From: Bacteroidota bacterium
GTDB lineage: Bacteria; Bacteroidota; Bacteroidia; Chitinophagales; Chitinophagaceae
NCBI GenBank assembly: GCA_023424015.1
Contig: JAFAEM010000005.1
Location: 36,000 to 99,999 of the forward strand
DNA: 64,000 nt
Reading direction: 5' to 3'
Part shown: in pieces, positions 44,759 to 51,849 of the stretch
Layout of the letters: each line of letters opens with the position of its first letter
How positions within the stretch are numbered: the stretch's first letter is position 1
The notes under the pieces: model-generated
The model's database searches: none
Seen by the model: only the letters and a program-made list of their open reading frames with translations
Told to the model about the DNA's origin: nothing
Made by a program: the position numbers and the translations under genes

Positions 44759-46198
44759 ATGAAAGTATCGGGGATCATACTGATTTTGTGCCTGCTTCCT
44801 GGTTTTTCCGATGCACAGCATTATACGGCCACTTATGGTTCTTCCTATATCGGTTCATTGAATGTTCACAATAATCCTGCGGCGATAGTGAACACTCCAT
44901 TTCGCTGGGACCTTAGTCTGCTGGGTATACAGGATCAACATTCCACCAATGCGATACAAGTACTAAACTATTCCCTTCTTTCAAACCCCGCCAACTCTGA
45001 ATACCTGATCAAACCCGGACGCTTCAAAAGATATGGCAATATCAACTTCAACCTTAACCTGCTCAATGCCAGGATCGCGCTCAACAAAAAAAATACGATC
45101 GCATTCGGCGCCAATCTTCGTGGTGCGGCAACTTTGAGATCAGCCCCCTACCATTTTGTGGATACACTTCAGCGATATGCCGATTTCTTCCGACAAAACG
45201 AAGGCGGCGGCAGTTTGTCGGCGGAAATGTCAACCAGCAGCTGGGCGGAATTATACGCGAGTTACGGACTAACCATATTGGAAAATGAGTTTGGCCGGTT
45301 AAACGCTGGCATAACGCTTAAACTGAACAGGGGCTTATCCGGCGCCTTTGCGAAACTCGCAGATGGGAACTTCATTCGCAATGCTGATCCTTCTGGTGCT
45401 GAATATGAAATTGTATCCGCTAGCTTCGACATGGGTTATTCTTCCAATTTTGATCGCTGGAATGAAGACCGGAAATTCAGTGCTAATTATCGCGATTTCT
45501 TTTCGTTTACCGAAGGTGGCGGGTCGATGGACATTGGTTTGGAATACCTGGTGAAACTGCAAAGCGTGAGCCGATATGATGATGAAGACGACGGCTATTT
45601 TGATTATGACTGGAAGATCGGCCTGTCGGTATTGGATATCGGATATGCGCAATATCATTTTGGACAATACAGTACCCGTGCACGGAATATCAGGTCAGGG
45701 GTTACCGACCTGGTCATGGACCAGTCGCTTGACTCCACCATCACAAACCTGGGAGAGTTTAAGGACAGCCTTTCAGCCATCTTTGCTTCCGTCAGCACAT
45801 TTGGCGGTAAGTTCAGGGTGGCTCACCCTACAAGGGCGGTGCTGAATGTCGATAAGTTCATTTCGGATGCTTTTTTTGTAAATGCGGAGCTATCAGTTAA
45901 TCTCAACTCCTTTTTCGGTGACGGCGGTAAGTATGTAAAAGACCTGGCGTTCCTCACGATCACACCACGTTGGGAAACCCGGAAAAAAGGATTTTACCTG
46001 CCGTTTTCATACAATAGTCAAAACCAGCTTTGGGTGGGAGGCGCGGTACGACTGGGACCAGTACTGTTAGGTCTTCACAACTGGAGCAATGTTTTTTCAA
46101 AAAAGAAATTGCATCGTGGAGGGGGTTACCTCGCATTTACCCTCCGGCCGCGCCAGATCACCGGCGATAAGCCGGATAGGCGGCTGGATTGCTATTGA
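44759..46198 (+). CDS. DUF5723-type outer-membrane barrel protein
   Basis: A 479-residue protein with a signal peptide (GIILILCLLPGFSDAQ). The opening YGSSYIGSLNVHNNPAAIV and the alternating beta-strand pattern with aromatic ends, up to the closing HRGGGYLAFTLRPRQ, fit the DUF5723 outer-membrane barrels of Bacteroidota. Function unknown. The ATG follows the upstream terminator almost directly, leaving no room for a leader. Its 3' end (GGCGGCTGGATTGCTATTGATT) is duplicated in the repeat behind it. Confidence 0.72.
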   Translation: MKVSGIILILCLLPGFSDAQHYTATYGSSYIGSLNVHNNPAAIVNTPFRWDLSLLGIQDQHSTNAIQVLNYSLLSNPANSEYLIKPGRFKRYGNINFNLNLLNARIALNKKNTIAFGANLRGAATLRSAPYHFVDTLQRYADFFRQNEGGGSLSAEMSTSSWAELYASYGLTILENEFGRLNAGITLKLNRGLSGAFAKLADGNFIRNADPSGAEYEIVSASFDMGYSSNFDRWNEDRKFSANYRDFFSFTEGGGSMDIGLEYLVKLQSVSRYDDEDDGYFDYDWKIGLSVLDIGYAQYHFGQYSTRARNIRSGVTDLVMDQSLDSTITNLGEFKDSLSAIFASVSTFGGKFRVAHPTRAVLNVDKFISDAFFVNAELSVNLNSFFGDGGKYVKDLAFLTITPRWETRKKGFYLPFSYNSQNQLWVGGAVRLGPVLLGLHNWSNVFSKKKLHRGGGYLAFTLRPRQITGDKPDRRLDCY

Positions 46199-46447
46199 TT
46201 CCAGATTGTTGAATATCGTTGAAAATTGTTGAAAATGGTTTAAGGTCGTAAACAATATTAAACTACGTTCCACTATAATTAAACAATAAAAAGGTAGCTC
46301 TAGAAAATAGGCGGCTGGATTGCTATTGATTCTGGATTGTTGAATATCGTTGAAAATTGTTGAAAATGGTTTAAGGTCGTAAACAATATTAAACTATGTT
46401 CAACTACATTCAACTATAATTAAACAATAAAAGTGAGCTCTAGAAAA
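46176..46447. repeat. Two tandem copies of a ~131/140-bp repeat including the gene 3' end
   Basis: Unit 1 runs 46176-46306, unit 2 46307-46447; unit 2 has ~10 nt more (an extra CAACTACATT). Each starts with ATAGGCGGCTGGATTGCTAT, the last codons of the upstream gene, then TTGTTGAATATCGTTGAAAA, GGTTTAAGGTCGTAAACAA and ends TCAACTATAATTAAACAA...GCTCTAGAAAATA. GTTGAA and TTCAAC parts are complementary, so each unit can fold into a long AT-rich hairpin. A half unit without the first part lies at 46884-46926. Confidence 0.88.
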
Positions 46448-46454
46448 TATAAGG

Positions 46455-46892
46455 TCGGTTATGATTTTAGCACAGCAGACGCGAATCATAATAAATCATG
46501 ACCATCATAAAAATCCGAGTTCTACCATTCGTGTTTCCAAGTTCAACTGGTTCGGCGAATAGGGCACGCGGATTTTTATGATTATTATGATCGGTTATGA
46601 TGCTTGCATAGCAGACCCTGATCATAATAAATCATGACCATCATAACAATCCGTGTTCTACCGTTCGTGTTTCCAGGTTCGCCTGGTTCGGCGAATAGGG
46701 CACGCGGATCTTTATGATTATTATGATCGGTTATGATGCTGGCATAGCAGACCCTGATCATAATAAATCATGACCATCATAAAAATCCGTGTTCTACCGT
46801 TCATGTTCCAGGTTCGCCTGGTTCGGCGAATAGGGAACGCGGATCTTTATGATCATTATGATCGGCTATGATGCTGGAATAGTACAACATTA
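46455..46892. repeat. Three tandem 136-bp hairpin repeats
   Basis: The anchor ATCATAATAAATCATGACC starts at 46485, 46621 and 46757, an exact 136-bp period; the copies are nearly identical. The left arm ATCATAATAAATCATG...CATCATAAAAATCCG and the right arm CGGATCTTTATGATTATTATGATC...ATGAT are mutually complementary over roughly 35 nt, and the tip holds TTCGCC/GGCGAA. Each unit is thus one large hairpin. The array stands between the two types of GTTGAA repeats and 77 bp before a GbsR/MarR promoter. No ORF. Confidence 0.92.
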
Positions 46893-46968
46893 AACTACAT
46901 TCAACTACATTCAACCACTTTAAACAAATACCAGAACCTGCCAATTTAAGCGATATTTTCAATATTTA

Positions 46969-46998
46969 TTGAAAGTTCAGAACCGTGTCATATATTTG
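46969..46998 (+). promoter_or_regulatory. Consensus Bacteroidota promoter of the GbsR/MarR gene
   Basis: TTG (46969-46971), a 19-nt spacer and TATATTTG (46991-46998) match TTG-N19-TAnnTTTG exactly. The ATG follows 4 nt later at 47003, so the mRNA should start at or next to the start codon. Confidence 0.78.
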
Positions 46999-47002
46999 CA
47001 TC

Positions 47003-47509
47003 ATGAAGCTAACAGAAGCAAGACAACAATTTATAAGCAGTTGGGGAGCATTTGGAACCAATTGGGGCATCAACCGCACGATGGCGCAAATACATGCCCT
47101 GTTGCTGATAAGCCCCGACCCCATGACCCAGGACGAGATGATGGAAGAGCTAAATATAAGCCGCGGTAATGTAAATATGAATATCCGGGAACTGATCAGC
47201 TGGGGCCTGGTAGAAAGAGTGATCCTCCCGGGCGAAAGAAAGGAATATTTTTCTGCGGAAAAAGACATCTGGAAAGTTGTCAAATTGATTGTCAAGGAGC
47301 GGAAAAAACGAGAACTGGATCCCATGCTCAAACTGCTTGATCAACTGGAAGAAGTGGAAGCGGATAAACGCGATAAGAATGTCAAATCATTCGTCGATAC
47401 GGTCAGCAGCATTAAAAAACTAGGCAAACAGGCCGACAAAACCTTAGATGCCATGATCAGGGCCGAGGAAAACTGGTTTGTGGGAGGATTGATGAAATTA
47501 TTGAAGTAG
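47003..47509 (+). CDS. GbsR/MarR-family transcriptional regulator
   Basis: A 168-residue winged-helix regulator. The ATG at 47003 (MKLTEARQQFISSWGAFGTNWG) is the family start; the GTG at 46985 is inside the promoter. The helix-turn-helix is PMTQDEMMEELNISRGNVNMNIRELISWGLVE (in two pieces, ~50-80), followed by the wing GERKEYF. The last ~70 residues form a helical dimerisation region rich in Lys and Glu. GbsR proteins often repress osmoprotectant uptake; the target here is unknown. Confidence 0.9.
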   Translation: MKLTEARQQFISSWGAFGTNWGINRTMAQIHALLLISPDPMTQDEMMEELNISRGNVNMNIRELISWGLVERVILPGERKEYFSAEKDIWKVVKLIVKERKKRELDPMLKLLDQLEEVEADKRDKNVKSFVDTVSSIKKLGKQADKTLDAMIRAEENWFVGGLMKLLK

Positions 47510-47606
47510 AAGAATTCTTATTAACATGTTTACTGATGTAGTCGAATCAATGTGTTATTGACCTGCAAACAATACAGCTTCCACTTATGTTATTCTATAA
47601 TACCCA

Positions 47607-47614
47607 TAAATTTG
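47607..47614 (+). promoter_or_regulatory. -7 promoter element of the CoA-binding protein gene
   Basis: TAAATTTG (47607-47614) fits TAnnTTTG and lies 4 nt before the ATG at 47619. The context TTTGTATCATG parallels TTTGCATCATG of the previous gene. The -33 region (TTATG near 47585) is weak. Confidence 0.45.
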
Positions 47615-47618
47615 TATC

Positions 47619-47981
47619 ATGTCAAAAAAGACCCTGGTTCTTGGCGCCTCCGATAACCCCGCAAGGTATAGTTACCTGGCTATTCAGCGCCTGAGAAATC
47701 ATGGTCACCCTGTCGCCGGCATCGGTAGGAAAAATACAAAAGTGGGTGATGTACTGATCGAAAAGGAAAAACTGCCGATCGAAGGTGTTGATACCGTAAC
47801 ACTTTATTTAAACCCAACACACCAGCAGGAATACTACGACTATATTATTTCGCTCAAACCCCGGCGTATCATTTTCAATCCGGGTACCGAAAATGAAGAG
47901 CTGAAAAAAATTGCTACAGAAAACAACATCCAGACCCTCGAAGCCTGCACACTGGTGATGCTAAGCACCGGTCAATACTGA
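47619..47981 (+). CDS. CoA-binding (YccU-like) protein
   Basis: A 120-residue Rossmann protein of the CoA_binding_2 family. TLVLGASDNPARYSYLAIQRL holds the Gly-rich loop, and IIFNPGTENEELKKIA with TLEACTLVMLSTGQY closes the fold, as in YccU. These proteins bind CoA; no reaction is established. It is monocistronic with a promoter box just before the start codon. Confidence 0.9.
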   Translation: MSKKTLVLGASDNPARYSYLAIQRLRNHGHPVAGIGRKNTKVGDVLIEKEKLPIEGVDTVTLYLNPTHQQEYYDYIISLKPRRIIFNPGTENEELKKIATENNIQTLEACTLVMLSTGQY

Positions 47982-48114
47982 TAAAAAATTATCCCCCGAA
48001 GTTTTACGATTTCCCCCAGCGTACTATCACCCAATTTCCGATTTTGTCCGCTGTTGATTTTGGTTTTTGATAAATGTTTTCCCAATCTTTGACATCCGTC
48101 CCTACCCGAAGACT

Positions 48115-48137
48115 GTACAGGTCCAAGCCACCTGTAC
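48115..48137 (+). promoter_or_regulatory. 8-bp hairpin upstream of the 48166 gene
   Basis: GTACAGGT and ACCTGTAC form a perfect 8-bp inverted repeat with a 7-nt spacer, 28 bp before the ATG at 48166. There is no T run, so it is better read as an operator-like dyad or 5' UTR hairpin than a terminator. Confidence 0.4.
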
Positions 48138-48165
48138 CAGGCAATTTCGTTTAAATTAATATCCG

Positions 48166-48645
48166 ATGAATTACCCAAAACTCTACAGCTTTGGCCTGCT
48201 GCTGATGTGCTGCACCATGCTTTGCTCCGCCCAGGAAGACAGGGTTCAGCTTCGTGAACCCGATCACAATAAGCCTGTTTTATTTAAAAATCTCCCACAA
48301 AGAATCCAGTTTGATGTCAGCGAAATGAAAACTCTCTTGAGCCCGGTTGCATCCAAAGGCAATCAGTCAAGCTGCAGTTTCCTCGACAAAAAACTACCCG
48401 GTTTCGAAGGCAAAATAATTTCCGCCACCAGTAAATACAACAACTCACTCCAAAGTGTAGTTGTTCAATCCACCCGCCTCAACGGCGCAACGTTGACACT
48501 TTCCTCATTCACCGCTTCTGATGGTACGACCAGGTATACTGGTCGTATCGTCAGTTTTGAAAATGGAGATTGTTATGTGCTGCAACAGCAAAACGATCAA
48601 TATTTCCTGGTGAAGAAGAAATTGCATGAGCTGGTTAGTGAATAA
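48166..48645 (+). CDS. Secreted hypothetical protein upstream of a metalloprotease
   Basis: A 159-residue exported protein with a signal peptide (LYSFGLLLMCCTMLCSAQ). Mature part: SSCSFLDKKLPGFEGKIISA, then beta strands LQSVVVQSTRLNGATLTLSSF, TRYTGRIVSFENGDCYVL and QYFLVKKKLHELV. It has two cysteines that may pair. I recognise no family. It ends 51 bp before the ATG of the metalloprotease on the same strand, with AGGAGGAAGAA between them, so the two are probably cotranscribed. A separate propeptide, inhibitor or chaperone for that protease is a fair guess from context only. Confidence 0.7.
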   Translation: MNYPKLYSFGLLLMCCTMLCSAQEDRVQLREPDHNKPVLFKNLPQRIQFDVSEMKTLLSPVASKGNQSSCSFLDKKLPGFEGKIISATSKYNNSLQSVVVQSTRLNGATLTLSSFTASDGTTRYTGRIVSFENGDCYVLQQQNDQYFLVKKKLHELVSE

Positions 48646-48696
48646 CACCAGGAGGAAGAACTTCCAGTCCCTTTGAAAACTAAAATCCGTCCTGTT

Positions 48697-50304
48697 ATGA
48701 TGCCATTTTTACGAATATTTTCCTTTATAGCAATTTGCCACCTACCTATCATTGCTGCGGCACAGGTACCCGTGCTCAGCAGCTATCCTGATGCAAAAGC
48801 AACTATATATCTCGACTTCGACGGGCATACCGTGGAGGGCACCACCTGGAACTGGACCGGCCAGCCGATCGTGTGTGCCGGCTCTGGTCTTAGTAACGAC
48901 AAAATTCTTCAGGTATTCAACCGCGTGGCTGAAGACTACCGTCCGTTTAAGGTCAATATCACTACTGATTCTACCAAATTTCTCGCCGCTCCGCTCGACA
49001 GGCGTGTACGTGTTATTATCACGACAACTTCCGCCTGGTATGGGAGCGGTGCGGGTGGTGTCGCTTTTATCGGCTCATTCACCTGGGGCGATGATACACC
49101 CTGCTTTGTATTCTCCGCATTATTTGGTTACAACATAAAAAAGATATCCGAGGCAGTGTCACATGAGTCGGGACACACTATGGGTTTATACCACCAGGCG
49201 CAATACGATGAAAACTGTAACAAGATAACAGACTACTACGGTGGCGTAGGCAGCGGAGAGATTGGATGGGCACCGATCATGGGCGTTGGTTATAACCGCA
49301 ATTTCACCTTGTGGGGTAATGGACCCAATTCACTTGGTTGCACCAACTATCAAAGCGACCTTGATGTTATCACATCACCTTCAAACGGCTTTGGCTATCG
49401 CGACGATGATCATAGCCAGTCATTCGACTCATCCAGCCAGGCAATTTTCGCCAACAGCCGTTTTACGATGGAAGGCGTGGTGGAACGAAATGATGACGAA
49501 GATCTGTTTCATTTTAACATGCCCAGCCGTGGCCGTTTCCAACTGGATGCAGTGCCATACAATGTAGGCACGGGTAATGCCGGTTCCAACCTCGATATGC
49601 AGGTTTCGCTGTACAATAGCTCGCAACAGCTATTGAGTGTCTATAATCCAGGTACCCTGCTCAATTCAGTGGCAGATACCATACTAAACCCCGGTTTTTA
49701 CTATCTCAAAGTAGAAGGAAGGGGTAACCAGTATGCGCCTGCCTATGCCAGCCTGGGTTCATATTCCTTAAATGCTATCATCGAACCCGACGATGCATTA
49801 CCCGTTCACAACCTTGAATTGCATGCTTCCCTTGCGGGTGAACAACACCAGTTTACCTGGAATATCACAGCAGATGAACAGGTTTTGTTTCAAACACTTG
49901 AGGTTTCGGCCGGTGGACATGTTTTTGTGCACCTCGCAACGACCGATGCGGCGCAAAGAACATACCTGTATCGTCCGCCGGCTACGGAAAACCTTCGCTA
50001 CCGGTTGAGAGTGGATTTTGCAAACGGACATCATTATTATTCCAACACCGTTACTATCAATAACGCCGAGCAACTACCAGCACCAAAACTGGTGAGCAAT
50101 ATCATTCAATCCAATACGATTGCCGTAAATAGCCCTGGAAATTTCTATTACTCGATCACTGATCTACATGGCAAAACCATACAACACGGTAAACTGGTGC
50201 ATGGCATGAACTATGTGACGGTCGCCAATATGACAGGGGGGTTATACATAGTCAGGTTCGGAGATCAACGGCAGCAATGGACCCAAAAACTACTTCGTCA
50301 ATAG
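48697..50304 (+). CDS. Secreted zinc metalloprotease-like protein with T9SS sorting domain
   Basis: A 535-residue protein from the ATG at 48697, with a signal peptide ending at IIAAAQ; TTG at 48673 and ATG at 48700 are alternatives. The catalytic domain (~20-230) has the metzincin zinc motif HESGHTMGLYH, with Glu as base, and a Met-turn candidate WAPIMGVGY. A beta domain (~250-370) with FHFNMPSRGRFQLDAVPY resembles a bacterial pre-peptidase C-terminal domain. The last ~80 residues look like a type A T9SS sorting domain (SPGNFYYSITDLHGKTIQHG, TGGLYIVRFG). It is probably surface-bound or released. Confidence 0.88.
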   Translation: MMPFLRIFSFIAICHLPIIAAAQVPVLSSYPDAKATIYLDFDGHTVEGTTWNWTGQPIVCAGSGLSNDKILQVFNRVAEDYRPFKVNITTDSTKFLAAPLDRRVRVIITTTSAWYGSGAGGVAFIGSFTWGDDTPCFVFSALFGYNIKKISEAVSHESGHTMGLYHQAQYDENCNKITDYYGGVGSGEIGWAPIMGVGYNRNFTLWGNGPNSLGCTNYQSDLDVITSPSNGFGYRDDDHSQSFDSSSQAIFANSRFTMEGVVERNDDEDLFHFNMPSRGRFQLDAVPYNVGTGNAGSNLDMQVSLYNSSQQLLSVYNPGTLLNSVADTILNPGFYYLKVEGRGNQYAPAYASLGSYSLNAIIEPDDALPVHNLELHASLAGEQHQFTWNITADEQVLFQTLEVSAGGHVFVHLATTDAAQRTYLYRPPATENLRYRLRVDFANGHHYYSNTVTINNAEQLPAPKLVSNIIQSNTIAVNSPGNFYYSITDLHGKTIQHGKLVHGMNYVTVANMTGGLYIVRFGDQRQQWTQKLLRQ

Positions 50305-50333
50305 ACCTTAACAGAACAATAATCCCTACCCTT

Positions 50334-50364
50334 TTTGCAGAACGGAGGTTTTTCTATAACTTAG
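50334..50364 (+). promoter_or_regulatory. Candidate promoter embedded in the metalloprotease terminator
   Basis: TTTG (50334-50337), a 19-nt spacer and TAACTTAG (50357-50364), one mismatch from TAnnTTTG. The -7 box lies in the loop and right arm of the terminator hairpin at 50345-50377. It would drive the RNase H-like gene at 50381 with a ~10-nt leader. Confidence 0.4.
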
Positions 50365-50377
50365 AAAAACCTCTTTT
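50345..50377 (+). terminator. Intrinsic terminator between protease and RNase H-like genes
   Basis: GAGGTTTTTC and GAAAAACCTC form a perfect 10-bp stem with a 9-nt loop, followed by TTTTC. The ATG of the next gene starts at 50381. Confidence 0.85.
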
Positions 50378-50380
50378 CAT

Positions 50381-50854
50381 ATGCTATGGAGAAAATTTAA
50401 CGGCGATACGATCGATCTCCCCATCATCAACGCGGTGGAGAATGCCATCAAACGTGAAACAGCGGCCGGCTATAAACTTAAGGTCTGCATCGGTACCGAC
50501 TCACAGGTAAAAGGAAAAGAAACTGAATTTGCTACTGTCATTGTATTCCTACGGGAAGGCCATGGCGGGTTCATGTTTATTCACAACGATAAAACCCGGC
50601 AGCAGTTTACCATCAAGGAAAGAATGCTGATGGAAGTGGCCAAAAGCATCGAAATTGCCTACGAGCTTTGCAATTTGTTTACCAGCTACAACGTGGATAT
50701 GGAAGTGCATGCCGACATCAACACCAACCCTGGTTTCAAAAGCAACGATGCACTCAAGGAAGCCATGGGCTATATCCTTGGAATGGGCTTCGCCTTCAAA
50801 GCCAAACCGGAAGCATTTGCCAGCAGCAGTTGTGCCAATAAGGTGGTCAACTAG
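50381..50854 (+). CDS. RNase H-like (DUF458/YkuK) protein
   Basis: A 157-residue cytosolic protein. LKVCIGTDSQVKGKETEFATVIVF holds the first acidic residue of an RNase H fold (quoted across two strands), and VDMEVHADINTNPGFKSND the others. It matches the DUF458 family (YkuK), ribonuclease H-like proteins of unproven activity. Its start directly follows a terminator, with a possible promoter inside the hairpin. Confidence 0.87.
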   Translation: MLWRKFNGDTIDLPIINAVENAIKRETAAGYKLKVCIGTDSQVKGKETEFATVIVFLREGHGGFMFIHNDKTRQQFTIKERMLMEVAKSIEIAYELCNLFTSYNVDMEVHADINTNPGFKSNDALKEAMGYILGMGFAFKAKPEAFASSSCANKVVN

Positions 50855-50895
50855 CCATTTAAATGTTGGAAAAATAAGTATGCCTTCGTGGCGTA

Positions 50896-51087
50896 TTATT
50901 CAGGTGCTACCATTTCAGGCAGGTCCGCGGTCTTTTGGGGAGTGGGGATGATCTCGGAGCTGGCAGACTCGTTTTTGAAATACATTTTTTCTACTCTTTT
51001 CGCGTCTTCCTGGGCGAAAGAAAAAACCACCAATGCTGCCAGGAATAAAAAAACAACAATATTTCGCTCGGAAAAGATCTTCCTCAT
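50896..51087 (-). CDS. Small exported hypothetical protein, 63 aa
   Basis: MRKIFSERNIVVFLFLAALV opens a clear signal peptide that ends near FSFAQ, leaving ~35 residues of mature protein rich in Glu and Pro. No family is recognised. It is 54 bp downstream of engB on the same strand. The ATG at 51085-51087 is chosen over one four codons earlier because of the leader. Confidence 0.55.
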   Translation of the reverse strand: MRKIFSERNIVVFLFLAALVVFSFAQEDAKRVEKMYFKNESASSEIIPTPQKTADLPEMVAPE

Positions 51088-51141
51088 AAGTTTCAACAAT
51101 TGACTGCAAAGAAAAGAATTAATCCCAAAAAAAACTAAAAT

Positions 51142-51765
51142 TTAACGCCTTACTACTGAATATTCCCGGTTGAGATTGAGGATATATTGGAGCAGTGGTT
51201 CGCGTCCCTCCCTGCTGATAGCCGAAGTGGTAAAATAGACGGGCAACTCCTCCCAGTATTGTTTCATCGCGTCCATGAAGGAATTTACATGGCGCTCTGT
51301 AGCTCCCGGTTTATTCTTATCGGTTTTCGTAAAAACGATCACGAAGGGCACCTGCCATTTACCGAGGTCATTCAAAAATTCTAAGTCGATACGCTGAGGC
51401 TCATGTCGGCTATCGATCAATACAAATAAACACCCCAGGTTTTCCCTTTTGCGGACATAGTTTTCAATCATCTGTTGCCAGCGTCGCCTGCTGCTTTGCG
51501 ATACTTTCGCATAGCCATAACCAGGAAGGTCTACCAGGTACCAGTGGGTCTTATCGTCTGAAACCACATCAAAATGATTGATCAGTTGCGTTTTTCCGGG
51601 AGCAGCTGAAGTTTTAGCCAGCGATTTTTTGTTGCATAGCATATTTATCAGCGAAGACTTGCCCACATTGCTCCTCCCGATAAATGCATACTCGGGCCGG
51701 TCGGGCGGCGGGCATTGTTTATAGTCCGCATTACTGATCAGGTAGCTGGCATCGATAATCTCCAT
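51142..51765 (-). CDS. engB: Ribosome biogenesis GTP-binding protein YsxC/EngB
   Basis: A 207-residue GTPase for large ribosomal subunit assembly. The ATG at 51763-51765 gives the family start MEIIDASYLISNADYKQCPP; the frame is open 19 codons further up. G1 is GRSNVGKSS, G3 is VDLPGYGYAK, G4 is FTKTDK and G5 is TTSAISREG. It is divergent from the M1 peptidase gene with 84 bp between starts. Confidence 0.95.
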   Translation of the reverse strand: MEIIDASYLISNADYKQCPPPDRPEYAFIGRSNVGKSSLINMLCNKKSLAKTSAAPGKTQLINHFDVVSDDKTHWYLVDLPGYGYAKVSQSSRRRWQQMIENYVRKRENLGCLFVLIDSRHEPQRIDLEFLNDLGKWQVPFVIVFTKTDKNKPGATERHVNSFMDAMKQYWEELPVYFTTSAISREGREPLLQYILNLNREYSVVRR

Positions 51766-51849
51766 GATACTGCAAGTTAGGGCATGAACGACATTCCACG
51801 GCGCGTACCGGCTGCTTGTCAAAATGACTTATCTTCAAAAAAAACTCAC

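Noticed and set aside
46176..46960. Replication origin or terminus
   Set aside because: AT-rich repeats, but no DnaA boxes or dif-like site recognised and no dnaA/dnaN-type neighbours.
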